A stretch of 64,000 bases of DNA from Chloroflexota bacterium (GTDB lineage Bacteria > Chloroflexota > UBA11872 > VXNJ01): positions 23,496-87,495 of the forward strand of contig VXNJ01000002.1 of assembly GCA_009840625.1 (NCBI GenBank). The letters are read 5' to 3'. The translations under genes and the position numbers were made by a program. The notes under the pieces were generated by a model. The model saw only the letters and a list, made by a program, of their open reading frames with translations, was not told the origin of the DNA and ran no database searches. Below, piece by piece: positions 1 through 7,900 of the stretch (the stretch's first letter is position 1; every line of letters starts with the position of its first letter).

Positions 1-2
1 TA

Positions 3-440
3 GGCCTGTCACTAGTGCTCCTGGCCAGCCGCTGGACGCCATGGATCTATCAGTCGCTCGTGCTGCTGGTTTTCGCATACTGCCTGTACAGCCTGCCGCT
101 CGCGCTGGGCGCGGTCCGATCCAGTCTGGCCCAGGTCGGCGGACAGCTCGAGGAAGCGGCCCGGGTCCTGGGTAAGTCCCTGCCGATCGCGCTTTGGAGG
201 GTCACCCTGCCGCTGGTCAGGCCCGGCCTGTTGGCCGGTGCCGGCCTGGTGTTTCTGACCACTGCCAAGGAGTTGCCGATCACGTTGCTCCTGCGCCCGA
301 CCGGATTCGATACGCTGGCGATCGAGGTCTGGACGTCGGTGGAATCCGGCTACCTTGGCGCGGCGGGGCAGGCCGGACTTCTGTTGGTGATCCTGGCTCT
401 GCCGCAAATCGGGCTGGTGCTGGCCGGGGTTCGCAGATGA
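3..440 (+). CDS. Ferric-iron-type ABC transporter permease, C-terminal part (5' truncated by window edge)
   Basis: Inner-membrane permease of a binding-protein-dependent ABC importer; only the last ~145 residues are present because the frame is open back to base 3. It shows hydrophobic segments and the EAA loop that docks on the ATPase (LEEAARVLGKSLPIALWRV). The run LLLRPTGFDTLAIEVW near the end is typical of iron(III) permeases of the FbpB/AfuB type, which are double-length, so most of the gene lies outside. The stop codon overlaps the ATPase start (ATGA at 437-440), indicating translational coupling. The substrate is inferred from family resemblance; putrescine or thiosulfate permeases are less likely alternatives. 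No binding protein is visible here. Confidence 0.85.
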   Translation, partial: GLSLVLLASRWTPWIYQSLVLLVFAYCLYSLPLALGAVRSSLAQVGGQLEEAARVLGKSLPIALWRVTLPLVRPGLLAGAGLVFLTTAKELPITLLLRPTGFDTLAIEVWTSVESGYLGAAGQAGLLLVILALPQIGLVLAGVRR

Positions 441-1456
441 ATAACGCCAGCGTTGTGGCCCGCGGCCTGCGCAAGGCCTTTGGCGACGTAAAGGTAATCC
501 AGGGCGTAGACCTGACCCTGGCGCCCGGCGATACGCTTTCGATCATGGGGCCGTCCGGGTGCGGAAAGACGACCCTGCTGCGCCTGCTGGCGGGCCTTGA
601 GCGCCCCGATCAAGGAACGATCGAGGTGTCCGGCCGGCCGGTCGCCGGGCCCGGTCTCAACGTTGCCCCGGAACGGCGGCGGGTGGTCCTGGTTTTCCAG
701 GATCTAGCGCTGTTCCCGCACATGACCGTCGCCCAGAACATCGCCTTCGGCCTGCGCCGGGGCACAACGCTCAACGTCGACGAATTGACTGAGCGGGTCT
801 TCCTCACGGGGCTGGGCCACAGGTTCCCGCATGAACTCTCCGGCGGCCAGCGCCAACGGGCCGCCATAGCGCGGGCCCTGGCGTGCGAGCCCGAGCTGGT
901 CCTTTTGGACGAGCCTTTCGCAAACCTCGACGTGTTCCTGCGCTCGCGGATTCGCGGGCAGGTGCGCGACATACTGGCCGACGCCGGCGTTGCCAGCCTT
1001 TTGATGACCCACGATCTCGGCGACGCGCTCGGATTTTCCGGCAAGCTGGGCGTGATGATCCGCGGCCGGCTGGTCCAATCCGGCTCGCCCAGCCACCTCT
1101 ACCAGAATCCGCTGACCCCGGAGGTAGCCGGCCTGCTGGGAAGCATCAACCTGGTTCCGGCGACCGCCCACGGGCGTCTGGCCGAGTGCGAGATTGGCCA
1201 GATAGAGCTCGGTACGGAATGCCACGGAAGAGTGCTGCTGGCGTTGCGGCCAGAGTCATTGGTAGCCGGTGCCGAACCGCTGGGGCCGGCCCGGGTCGTG
1301 GAGACCGAGTTTGGTGGCGACCATACGCTGGTGCGGGTGCAACTGCGCTCGGGCAGAACGCTCTCCGTCTGGGCGCAACCCGGATCCCGGCTGGAGCCCG
1401 GATCAAGCGTGGCCCTTTCGGTACGGGGAACGGCGACGGCCTTCCCGCTGGTCTAA
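437..1456 (+). CDS. ABC transporter ATP-binding protein, FbpC/PotA-like
   Basis: Cytoplasmic ATPase (339 aa) energising the upstream permease. Walker A GPSGCGKTT (~35-43), Q-loop region VFQDLALFPHMTV, signature LSGGQRQRAAIARAL (~134-148), Walker B LVLLDEPFANLD and the switch His in LLMTHDLGDAL are all intact. About 110 C-terminal residues follow the nucleotide-binding domain and look like a TOBE domain, as in FbpC and PotA. The ATG at 437 was chosen because it forms the ATGA overlap with the permease stop and begins directly before the conserved NBD; the open frame upstream of it is only the shadow of the permease gene. Confidence 0.9.
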   Translation: MNNASVVARGLRKAFGDVKVIQGVDLTLAPGDTLSIMGPSGCGKTTLLRLLAGLERPDQGTIEVSGRPVAGPGLNVAPERRRVVLVFQDLALFPHMTVAQNIAFGLRRGTTLNVDELTERVFLTGLGHRFPHELSGGQRQRAAIARALACEPELVLLDEPFANLDVFLRSRIRGQVRDILADAGVASLLMTHDLGDALGFSGKLGVMIRGRLVQSGSPSHLYQNPLTPEVAGLLGSINLVPATAHGRLAECEIGQIELGTECHGRVLLALRPESLVAGAEPLGPARVVETEFGGDHTLVRVQLRSGRTLSVWAQPGSRLEPGSSVALSVRGTATAFPLV

Positions 1457-1474
1457 GCCCCCGGCCGGACTTAC

Positions 1475-2914
1475 CTAAACCCCGGCCGCCTGGCGACCCT
1501 GGGCCAGCAGCGCCGCAAGGTCATCCTGCGAAGGCGCCTCGCCATAAACGCGCAATAGAGGCTCGGTACCGGAGAAGCGGATCAAGACCCAGGAGCCGTC
1601 CGCGAGAACGTGCTTGTATCCGTCTTCGGAAAGCCTTGCTACGACCTGCTGCCCGATCAGGTGTCCGGGCTGCCAGTTTTGGACGCGGTCCAGGATCCGG
1701 GACCGCGCGGAGGCGTCGAACTGCAAATCGTTGCGGGCGTAGTGGTAGCGTCGTCCGAGCTCTTCGAATAGCTGTTCGACCAGCTCGCTCGGCCGGGCCG
1801 AGCGGCGGCGCATGAGCTGTAGAAAGGCCAGTCCCGAGAACATGCCGTCGCGTTCGGGCATGTGCCGCGCGAAAACGTATCCGCCGCTCTCTTCCCCGCC
1901 CAGGGCGGCGCCAACCTCCAGCATCTTGGGTGCGACGAACTTCATCCCCACGCCGGTCTCGTACACCGGCTGGCGGTACCTGTTGCCCAGGGCGTCGAGC
2001 ATCGCCGATGTGGTCAGCGTACGCACCACCGGGCCGGCGGTCAGCGGATCGGTGAGAACTCCCCAGGCCAGCAGCGACATGACCCGCAGTTGATCTACGA
2101 ATGCGCCGTTTTCGTCGACGATCCCGAGGCGGTCGCCGTCACCGTCGTTGAGAATCCCGACCGCGGCCGAATTGCCATTGACCGCGTCCTGGCCGACCCG
2201 ACAGTGGGGCGGAATCGGCTCCGGTCGGGACAACCCCGGGAAACGCGGATTGCGTTCACCGCGCACCTCTATCAGTCGGGGATCGACGCCGGCGCGGGCA
2301 AATGCGCGCTCCAGGTAGCCGGCACCCGACCCAAACATTGAATCGACCACGAACGGGCCTACCTGGGCCAGATCGGCAAGGTCGAAGGCGCTCGCCAGCG
2401 ATTCGAGGTACTCCGGGGCGGGATCGAACATTTCGATCCGGGGATCCCGTCCGGCATCCAATTCGGAGACTGCCGAATACTCTCCGGCGCGTTCGGCGAT
2501 GGCTGTTTCGACCAGCTGCAGCTGCGAAGGTGGCAACGCCGCGCCGGTCGGATCGCGCAACTTGATTCCGTTGTCGGCGGGCGGGTTGTGCGAAGCGGTC
2601 ACGATAACCGCCCCGGCCGCCGGCATGATTCCGGCGGCATAGGCGATCGCCGGCGTGGGCGCGGGGTCGGCGGTCAACCTGCACGAGATCCCGTTTCCGG
2701 CCAGGACGCGGGCCACGCATAGCGCGAAGTCATCCGATCCAAACCGGTGATCGTAGCCGATAACAACCGGCCGGCGAAGGTCCCAGCGTTCGGCGGCGTA
2801 GTCGGCGACCCCCTGGGCCACGCGGGCGACGTTGTGGAACGTGAACTCGGCGGCAATCCGGGCGCGCCAGCCGTCGGTTCCGAATTTGATCTGGTCTAAG
2901 GCGGGGGCGCTCAC
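1475..2914 (-). CDS. Phosphomannomutase/phosphoglucomutase family (alpha-D-phosphohexomutase)
   Basis: 479 aa, usual length for the family, which interconverts hexose 6- and 1-phosphates through a phosphoserine. All four signature regions are present: N-terminal FGTDGWRA, the phosphoserine loop TASHNPPADNGIK, the metal loop DGDGDRLGIVDE, the sugar-specificity loop GEESGGYVF and the C-terminal phosphate-binding RFSGTEPLLRVY. GEESGG occurs in PMM/PGM and PGM enzymes, so the sugar cannot be fixed from sequence alone. The next gene on the same strand starts ~41 bp upstream of this one's ATG in transcription order and encodes a nucleotide-sugar reductase, consistent with a joint role in making GDP-mannose-derived sugars. 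Confidence 0.9.
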   Translation of the reverse strand: MSAPALDQIKFGTDGWRARIAAEFTFHNVARVAQGVADYAAERWDLRRPVVIGYDHRFGSDDFALCVARVLAGNGISCRLTADPAPTPAIAYAAGIMPAAGAVIVTASHNPPADNGIKLRDPTGAALPPSQLQLVETAIAERAGEYSAVSELDAGRDPRIEMFDPAPEYLESLASAFDLADLAQVGPFVVDSMFGSGAGYLERAFARAGVDPRLIEVRGERNPRFPGLSRPEPIPPHCRVGQDAVNGNSAAVGILNDGDGDRLGIVDENGAFVDQLRVMSLLAWGVLTDPLTAGPVVRTLTTSAMLDALGNRYRQPVYETGVGMKFVAPKMLEVGAALGGEESGGYVFARHMPERDGMFSGLAFLQLMRRRSARPSELVEQLFEELGRRYHYARNDLQFDASARSRILDRVQNWQPGHLIGQQVVARLSEDGYKHVLADGSWVLIRFSGTEPLLRVYGEAPSQDDLAALLAQGRQAAGV

Positions 2915-2954
2915 GGGCGACCTTTCCTCGGGGCTGGATTGAAGGGTTGGGAAC

Positions 2955-3881
2955 TTAGTTCAGGGATCGGTCTGAGCTCGACTGCCCAAGGGCGTCGATC
3001 ACGCTCCGGCGCAGGTCGATCTTGGGCTGCCAGCCGCACTCGCGGCGGATGCGCGAATAGTCGCCTTCCAGAAACGGGAGCGCCGACGCGGGATGCGCGG
3101 CGCCGGAGTCGACTTCGATCGGTATGCCGGCCTGGTCGCAGAAGCAAGTTACCAGTTCGGCCATCGGAACCGCATTCCCCGAGCACACGTTGTAGATGCG
3201 GCCGGGTCTCCCGCGTTCCACGATCGCGCGGTAGGCGCGGACGACGTCGCGCACGTCGGTGAGATCGCGCCAGTCGCCCAACGAACCCAGGGCCAGTCGG
3301 GGCGGCGCCCGCCCGGTGCTGATAGCAGCGACCGCGCGCGCCAGCTTTCCGGGCAGGAATTCAGCGCTCTGGCCCGGTCCGAGGTGATTGAAAGCGCGCG
3401 CGACGTGGACCTGCAGATCCGCGCCCGGGCCCCCCAGGACGGCTAGTTCGGCGGCCCGCTTGGTGGCCCCGTAGCAGTCGGCTGGTGCGGCCGGATGACT
3501 CTCGGGCAGGGGGCAGTCCGATCGTTCGACCGCGCCGTAGACCGCCGCCGAGGAGACGAGCAGCAGGCGCGAACCGGGGCTGTGCCGGGCCAGCGAGGCA
3601 AGTACGTTCAGTGTCCCCAGCAGGTTGACCGTCCAGGCCCGGCGCTGATCGGAATTGGCTTGCGCGGGAGCGGCGATCGCCGCCAGGTGGTAGGTAATCC
3701 GGGGCCGCACCTGTTCGACCGCGGCGTCGAGGGCGTCGGCGTCGGTGATGTCGCAGCTGATCCACCGGTCGGGGCTGTCCGGCTCGGTCCCTAGCCCCAG
3801 GCCAACGACGTCATCGCCCTCCCGGCGGCAGGCCGCGCTGAGCCAGCGCCCGGCGAATCCGGCCGCGCCGGTGATCAGCAC
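2955..3881 (-). CDS. NAD(P)-dependent epimerase/reductase, GDP-4-dehydro-6-deoxymannose reductase-like
   Basis: Extended short-chain dehydrogenase (308 aa). The Rossmann glycine motif GAAGFAG lies at the extreme N-terminus, followed by the acidic CDITDADAL region, the catalytic Ser in LLLVSSAAVYG and the YxxxK pair in YGATKRAAEL. The text AFNHLGPGQSAEFLPGKLARAV after the active site is typical of GDP-6-deoxy-4-keto-mannose reductases (Rmd) that make GDP-D-rhamnose, although UDP-glucose epimerase-like functions cannot be excluded. It sits directly upstream of the phosphohexomutase on the same strand. The precise sugar is inferred. Confidence 0.8.
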   Translation of the reverse strand: MLITGAAGFAGRWLSAACRREGDDVVGLGLGTEPDSPDRWISCDITDADALDAAVEQVRPRITYHLAAIAAPAQANSDQRRAWTVNLLGTLNVLASLARHSPGSRLLLVSSAAVYGAVERSDCPLPESHPAAPADCYGATKRAAELAVLGGPGADLQVHVARAFNHLGPGQSAEFLPGKLARAVAAISTGRAPPRLALGSLGDWRDLTDVRDVVRAYRAIVERGRPGRIYNVCSGNAVPMAELVTCFCDQAGIPIEVDSGAAHPASALPFLEGDYSRIRRECGWQPKIDLRRSVIDALGQSSSDRSLN

Positions 3882-3910
3882 CGGCGCCGTATTCGGAGTG
3901 GTGCTGCGGT

Positions 3911-4411
3911 TTATTCGTCCAGGACGACGAACTCTGCGGCCACCCAGCCACCGTTGGTCAATTCCAACCAGTTGTAGGTGGTTCCCGACTCCTCATTGCC
4001 GGTCAGGGAGATGACCGATCCGTCGGAAAGGGTTTCCAGGATCTCGTCGCTGAGCGAGGGTCCGGCGCGGACGTTCAGGACCCCGCCGCCGGTCGATATG
4101 GTGCCGGTCTGGAGCGGTTCCGGGACTCCCTCGGTCGGGGTTACCCGCGGCGTCGGCGTCGGGATCACGATCGGCGTCGGCGTCGGCGAGGGCGTGACCG
4201 TCACGATTGTGGGCGGCGCCGGCGTGGGAAGGTTGTCGATCTGGGACTGCAGGTCGCGGACGGTGGCTTCCAGGGCGGCCACGCGGTCCTCGACCAGAAC
4301 GTCATTGGTTTCGGGCTCGGCCTGGGTCTCGCAGGCAGACAGCAGGACCGCCGCCATCGCTATGCCCAGCACGACTCCCAGGAGCCGACCGCGCAGTGCA
4401 GATTTGAGCAT
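3911..4411 (-). CDS. SH3-domain lipoprotein with coiled coil
   Basis: 166 aa secreted lipoprotein. A positively charged N-terminus and hydrophobic stretch end in the lipobox LLSAC (Cys ~27). Residues ~38-62 form a short coiled coil (VAALEATVRDLQSQIDN), then a Thr/Pro-rich linker (TPTPIVIPTPTPRVTPTEG), then a bacterial SH3 (type 3) domain from ~105 to the end with LNVRAGPSLSDEILETL and a WVAAEF finish. Such domains usually bind cell-surface or peptidoglycan components. Its start codon overlaps the stop of the racemase-like gene (ATGA at 4411), implying co-translation, though no functional link between the two is obvious. Confidence 0.8.
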   Translation of the reverse strand: MLKSALRGRLLGVVLGIAMAAVLLSACETQAEPETNDVLVEDRVAALEATVRDLQSQIDNLPTPAPPTIVTVTPSPTPTPIVIPTPTPRVTPTEGVPEPLQTGTISTGGGVLNVRAGPSLSDEILETLSDGSVISLTGNEESGTTYNWLELTNGGWVAAEFVVLDE

Positions 4412-5118
4412 CAGTTAGCTCCTTCAAATAACGATTTGAGGCGAATAACGCCCTGGTGAGGACTGGAAAGGACCCGCTCGGAAAGGGCGGGCGGCAGTTT
4501 GGCGATGGCGCCGGTCATCGAATACTGGGCCAGGATCACGACGTCGCAATCTCTCGCCAGGGCCGCGGCGGCTTCGGCCACCAGCCGGTCGGCCCGGTCT
4601 TGGTCGCCGGCTTTTAAGGCCGCAAACGAATCGGCGCAGAGTACCGACGAAATCTCGACCCGCAGTCCGGCCTCCGCCGCCGCCGATTCCAGCGCCTGTT
4701 CGGCGGTCGCCACCGCCGAGGGCACCGTGGCCACGACGCCGACCCGGGTGCCACGCTGCAGGGCCGCATCGATGAGGGCGTCGTCGGCGCGGAAGAAGGG
4801 AACGTCGACGAGTTCCCCGAACTCGGCTGCCGCCGGACCGAAGCTCGAGCAAGTAAGCAGCACCGCGTCGGCCCCGGCCGTTTCGCCGTAGCGGACCAAG
4901 CTGGCCAGCCGGTCGAGCAGTTCGGGAGCCACCTCGCCGCCATTGGCGCCGAGGTCGGACAGCAACGAGTCATCCAAAATGTTGGACAGTTGGGCTTCCG
5001 GGTATAGCTCGGCGAACGCCTGGTTGATGGGCTCGACCGCCAGTTCGGTGGCGTGTACGAGCGCAATTCGGGCTGGCAATTCGGTACCGGCTAGGTGCGT
5101 TGAGGCGAAAGACAACAT
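4411..5118 (-). CDS. Aspartate/glutamate racemase superfamily protein
   Basis: 235 aa from the chosen ATG at 5118 (MLSFASTHL); the open frame extends back to 5307 but that part would overlap the divergent endonuclease IV gene and has no family similarity. The first catalytic-cysteine motif is present (LLTCSSFGP). At the second site, where classical Asp/Glu racemases carry Cys-Thr, the sequence reads ILAQYSMTG, so the second acid/base cysteine is missing. Single-Cys relatives include decarboxylases and uncharacterised members of this superfamily, so racemase activity should not be assumed. It is the first gene of a two-gene unit with the SH3 lipoprotein. Confidence 0.75.
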   Translation of the reverse strand: MLSFASTHLAGTELPARIALVHATELAVEPINQAFAELYPEAQLSNILDDSLLSDLGANGGEVAPELLDRLASLVRYGETAGADAVLLTCSSFGPAAAEFGELVDVPFFRADDALIDAALQRGTRVGVVATVPSAVATAEQALESAAAEAGLRVEISSVLCADSFAALKAGDQDRADRLVAEAAAALARDCDVVILAQYSMTGAIAKLPPALSERVLSSPHQGVIRLKSLFEGAN

Positions 5119-5170
5119 GTCATTTGAAATTTTATTGGCCCTCCCAATAGCGCGCCCGCGCGGGCATTGA

Positions 5171-6115
5171 ATGGCGACCGCCCGCCCGCTGGGAGCGCAC
5201 GTCTCGGCGACCGCCGCCAACAACTTCGGCCTGGACCGCATGGCCGAGCTGGGAATCGGGTGCGCGCAGGTGTTCGGCACCAACAAGATGCAGTGGAAGG
5301 CCCGCACCTACCGCCCGGAGCAAATCGCCCGGTTCCGGCGTACCGCCGTCGACGCCGGAGTCGGACCGATTTTTTCGCACGGTATTTACCTGGCGAACTT
5401 TGGTTCGCGCGAAGCCAACCCGCCGGTCTGGGAAAAATCGATCGCCGCCACGATCGCGGGACTTTCTATCTGTGAGACGCTCGGCCACGAAGGCCTCATA
5501 GTCCACCTGGGAAGCAACTACGGGTTGGGATTCGACGGCGTCCTGGACTCCGTCGTGGACGCGTTAGGCCGGGTACTGGCCGAACACGCCGGATCGGCCC
5601 GGCTGATCCTGGAAAACGCCGCCGGCAGCGCCCGCATCATCGGCGGACGGGTGTCGGAACTCGGGCTGGTGATCGACGGGCTGGGTGGGGACCCCCGTTT
5701 GGGAGTCTGCATCGATACCGCGCACGCGTTTGCATTCGGCTACGATCTGCGCCAGAGTTCCGGGATCGGCGGGCTCGCCGACGACATTGACCGTTCCGGG
5801 ATCGGCGACCGCCTGCAGGTTATGCACGTTAATGATTCGAAGGTCGATTGCGGTCAGCTGCGCGACCGCCACGCGAACCTGGGCGAGGGTTTTATCGGAA
5901 TCGACGGCATAGCCCAGACCGTGCGCCACCCGCTGTTCGCCGGGCTCCCGCTGGTACTCGAAACGCCGGGGTTTTCGGGCGGCGGCCCGGACGCGGCCAA
6001 TGTGGCCTTGCTGGAGATTGCGGCGGGACGCCGCCAGGGTAACCCGGATGAGATCGTGGAATTGGCCCGACAGGGCGAATTTGCGGTCCCGGACGAGGTT
6101 TCGCCGGACCAATAG
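5171..6115 (+). CDS. nfo: Endonuclease IV (AP endonuclease, xylose-isomerase-like TIM barrel)
   Basis: 314 aa; base-excision-repair enzyme cleaving 5' of abasic sites using three zinc ions. Family landmarks in order: LGAHVSA at the N-terminus (metal His), FGTNKMQW, FSHGIYLANFGS, the GLIVHLGS His, the Glu in LILENAAG, VCIDTAHAFAFGYD, HVNDSK, and the LETPGF Glu near the C-terminus. Length is slightly above the typical ~280-300. It is transcribed divergently from the racemase-like gene, leaving a ~52 bp shared upstream region. Confidence 0.92.
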   Translation: MATARPLGAHVSATAANNFGLDRMAELGIGCAQVFGTNKMQWKARTYRPEQIARFRRTAVDAGVGPIFSHGIYLANFGSREANPPVWEKSIAATIAGLSICETLGHEGLIVHLGSNYGLGFDGVLDSVVDALGRVLAEHAGSARLILENAAGSARIIGGRVSELGLVIDGLGGDPRLGVCIDTAHAFAFGYDLRQSSGIGGLADDIDRSGIGDRLQVMHVNDSKVDCGQLRDRHANLGEGFIGIDGIAQTVRHPLFAGLPLVLETPGFSGGGPDAANVALLEIAAGRRQGNPDEIVELARQGEFAVPDEVSPDQ

Positions 6116-6177
6116 GGGCCGCCTTCAAACAGGCCGTCGGCGACCCTCTCCCAAGAAGGGAACCGCGCCAACCGTGC

Positions 6178-6183
6178 TAGAAT
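6178..6183 (+). promoter_or_regulatory. Possible -10 element upstream of rpmI
   Basis: TAGAAT lies in the only short AT-containing patch between nfo and rpmI, about 50 bp before the rpmI start. Similar CTAAAATCGCCC and CCATAGAATG contexts occur upstream of the tRNA-Glu gene and the TPP riboswitch. No convincing -35 hexamer stands 16-18 bp upstream, so this is a weak call. Confidence 0.35.
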
Positions 6184-6231
6184 CGCCCCTGTTTTGCCCG
6201 CCCCGGTTTAGCCGCACACCCAGGTATTACT

Positions 6232-6435
6232 GTGCCGAAAATAAAAACCCGCAAAGCGGCGGCCAAGCGCATCCGCGTGACCCGCAATGGCAAGATGCTG
6301 CACGCCAAAGGCACCGCCGGCCACCTGCGCGGCAAGAAAAGCTACCGCGCGCGCAAGGCAAAGCACGTCCCGCGCAAGCTCTCGCCCGCGTTCGCCAAGC
6401 GCGTCCGGGCGATGCTGAACCCCAAATCGCTTTAA
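6232..6435 (+). CDS. rpmI: Ribosomal protein bL35
   Basis: 67 aa, very basic protein of the large ribosomal subunit, beginning MPKIKTRKAAAKRIRVT, which is the standard bL35 N-terminus, and containing the GKKSYRAR region. The start is a GTG at 6232. It is 22 bp ahead of rplT. The usual infC gene upstream is absent: the preceding gene is endonuclease IV. Confidence 0.95.
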   Translation: MPKIKTRKAAAKRIRVTRNGKMLHAKGTAGHLRGKKSYRARKAKHVPRKLSPAFAKRVRAMLNPKSL

Positions 6436-6457
6436 CCGCTAAAACAAGCAAGCACTA

Positions 6458-6817
6458 ATGGCCCGAGCAACCAATGCCGTCGCCCGGCATCGCCGACACC
6501 GCCGCCTGATAAAGCTGGGCAAGGGGCGCTACGGTACCCGCCACCGCCTTTTCCGGGTGGCCAAGGAAGCCGAGCGGCACGCCCAGGACTACGCCTACAT
6601 CGGGCGCCGGTTGCGCAAGCGCGACCTGCGCCGGCTGTGGATCATGCGGATCAATGCCGCCGCCCGGGCCAATGGCCTTCCCTACGGTCGCTTCATCGCC
6701 GGACTGCGCAAGGCCGAAATCGCGGTGGACCGCAAGATGCTGGCCGAGCTGGCGGTCAAGCACCCGCGCGTGTTCGCCGTCCTCTGCGCCTCGGCCGCCA
6801 AGGCCCTGGCCGCCTAA
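6458..6817 (+). CDS. rplT: Ribosomal protein bL20
   Basis: 119 aa, standard length. Begins [17 protein letters not shown], continues with [16 protein letters not shown] and the conserved [16 protein letters not shown] and [13 protein letters not shown] segments. bL20 is an early-assembly 50S protein that in many bacteria represses its own operon. Here it sits between rpmI and pheS in the common rpmI-rplT-pheST arrangement. Confidence 0.96.
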   Translation: MARATNAVARHRRHRRLIKLGKGRYGTRHRLFRVAKEAERHAQDYAYIGRRLRKRDLRRLWIMRINAAARANGLPYGRFIAGLRKAEIAVDRKMLAELAVKHPRVFAVLCASAAKALAA

Positions 6818-6865
6818 CCGCACGTACGGGCGAATCGGGCAACCTCCCCGATACAGCAGATTCCC

Positions 6866-7888
6866 ATGCAAGACCGCCTGGCGGAACTGACCGCCCGCGC
6901 CGCCGCCGAGCTGGCGACGACCGAGCGGGCCGGCCTGGAAGATTGGCGGTTGGCCTACCTGGGCCGTTCCGGCGAACTCACTGCGCTGCTGCGCCAGATC
7001 GGCAAACTGCCGGCCTCAGAGCGCCCTGAAGCCGGCCGCGCCGCCAATGCAGTGCGCGACGAATTGACCCAGGCCCTGGAGGAACGACGCCGCCAGCTGG
7101 CGCGATCGGGCCTAGAGCCGCTGGACGTGACCATGCCCGGGTTTGCCGCCCGCACCGGCGGTCTGCACCCGATCACGGCCACCATCAACGAGATTCGCCA
7201 GGTGCTGGCGCGGATCGGCTTTCGCAGCGTGGCCAGTACGGAAGTCGAATCCGACGACTACAACTTCTCAAAGCTCAACATTCCCGAGGGCCATCCGGCC
7301 CGCGCGATGTGGGACACGTTTTTCATCGATGCGCCCGGTTATCCCGGCCAGATGCTGCTGCGCACCCACACCTCACCGGCCCAGGCGCGGGTCATGGAGC
7401 AGATTCCGCCTCCGGTGCGGATCATCGTTCCGGGCAAGGTCTTCCGTTATGAGGACGTCGACGCTTCGCACGAGGCGATGTTCCATCAGGTCGAGGGACT
7501 GGCCATCGATACCGGCATTACCATGGCCGATCTGCGCGGCACGCTCGAATTCTGCGTGCGTGCGATGTTCGGACACGATCGCAAGGTCCGGATCCGCGGT
7601 AGCTATTTCCCCTTCACCGAACCCTCATGCGAAGCCGACATGTCCTGCCCGTTCTGTCGGCAACGCGGTTGCCGGGTGTGCGGGAACTCGGGCTGGGTGG
7701 AACTTTTGGGCGCCGGCATGGTCCATCCGAACGTGCTTGCCAAGGTTGGCTACGACCCGGATCGTTACTGCGGATTTGCATTCGGTATGGGCGTTGAACG
7801 GATAGCTATGATCCGGCACGGGATCGACGACATCCGGCACTTCTATCGCAACGACCTGCGCTTCCTGCGCCAGTTCGCAACCATCTGA
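6866..7888 (+). CDS. pheS: Phenylalanine-tRNA ligase alpha subunit
   Basis: 340 aa class II synthetase subunit. An N-terminal helical arm (~1-85) precedes the catalytic domain with motif 2 FRYEDVDASHEAMFHQVEG and motif 3 GFAFGMGVERIAMIRHGIDD. The Cys-containing segment SCPFCRQRGCRVCGNSGWVE before GAGMVHPNVL occurs in many bacterial PheS proteins. It works with PheT as an alpha2-beta2 heterotetramer; pheT starts 13 bp downstream. Confidence 0.96.
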   Translation: MQDRLAELTARAAAELATTERAGLEDWRLAYLGRSGELTALLRQIGKLPASERPEAGRAANAVRDELTQALEERRRQLARSGLEPLDVTMPGFAARTGGLHPITATINEIRQVLARIGFRSVASTEVESDDYNFSKLNIPEGHPARAMWDTFFIDAPGYPGQMLLRTHTSPAQARVMEQIPPPVRIIVPGKVFRYEDVDASHEAMFHQVEGLAIDTGITMADLRGTLEFCVRAMFGHDRKVRIRGSYFPFTEPSCEADMSCPFCRQRGCRVCGNSGWVELLGAGMVHPNVLAKVGYDPDRYCGFAFGMGVERIAMIRHGIDDIRHFYRNDLRFLRQFATI

Positions 7889-7900
7889 AGGCCGTACGGG

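Noticed and set aside
194..436. Upstream extension of the ABC ATPase open frame
   Set aside because: It overlaps the permease in another frame and has no similarity; ATG 437 gives the normal ATPase N-terminus and an ATGA overlap.
4081..4215. GC-rich short repeats (TCGGCGTCGG type) as a possible CRISPR or iteron
   Set aside because: They encode the Thr/Pro-rich linker of the SH3 lipoprotein; no regular spacer structure.
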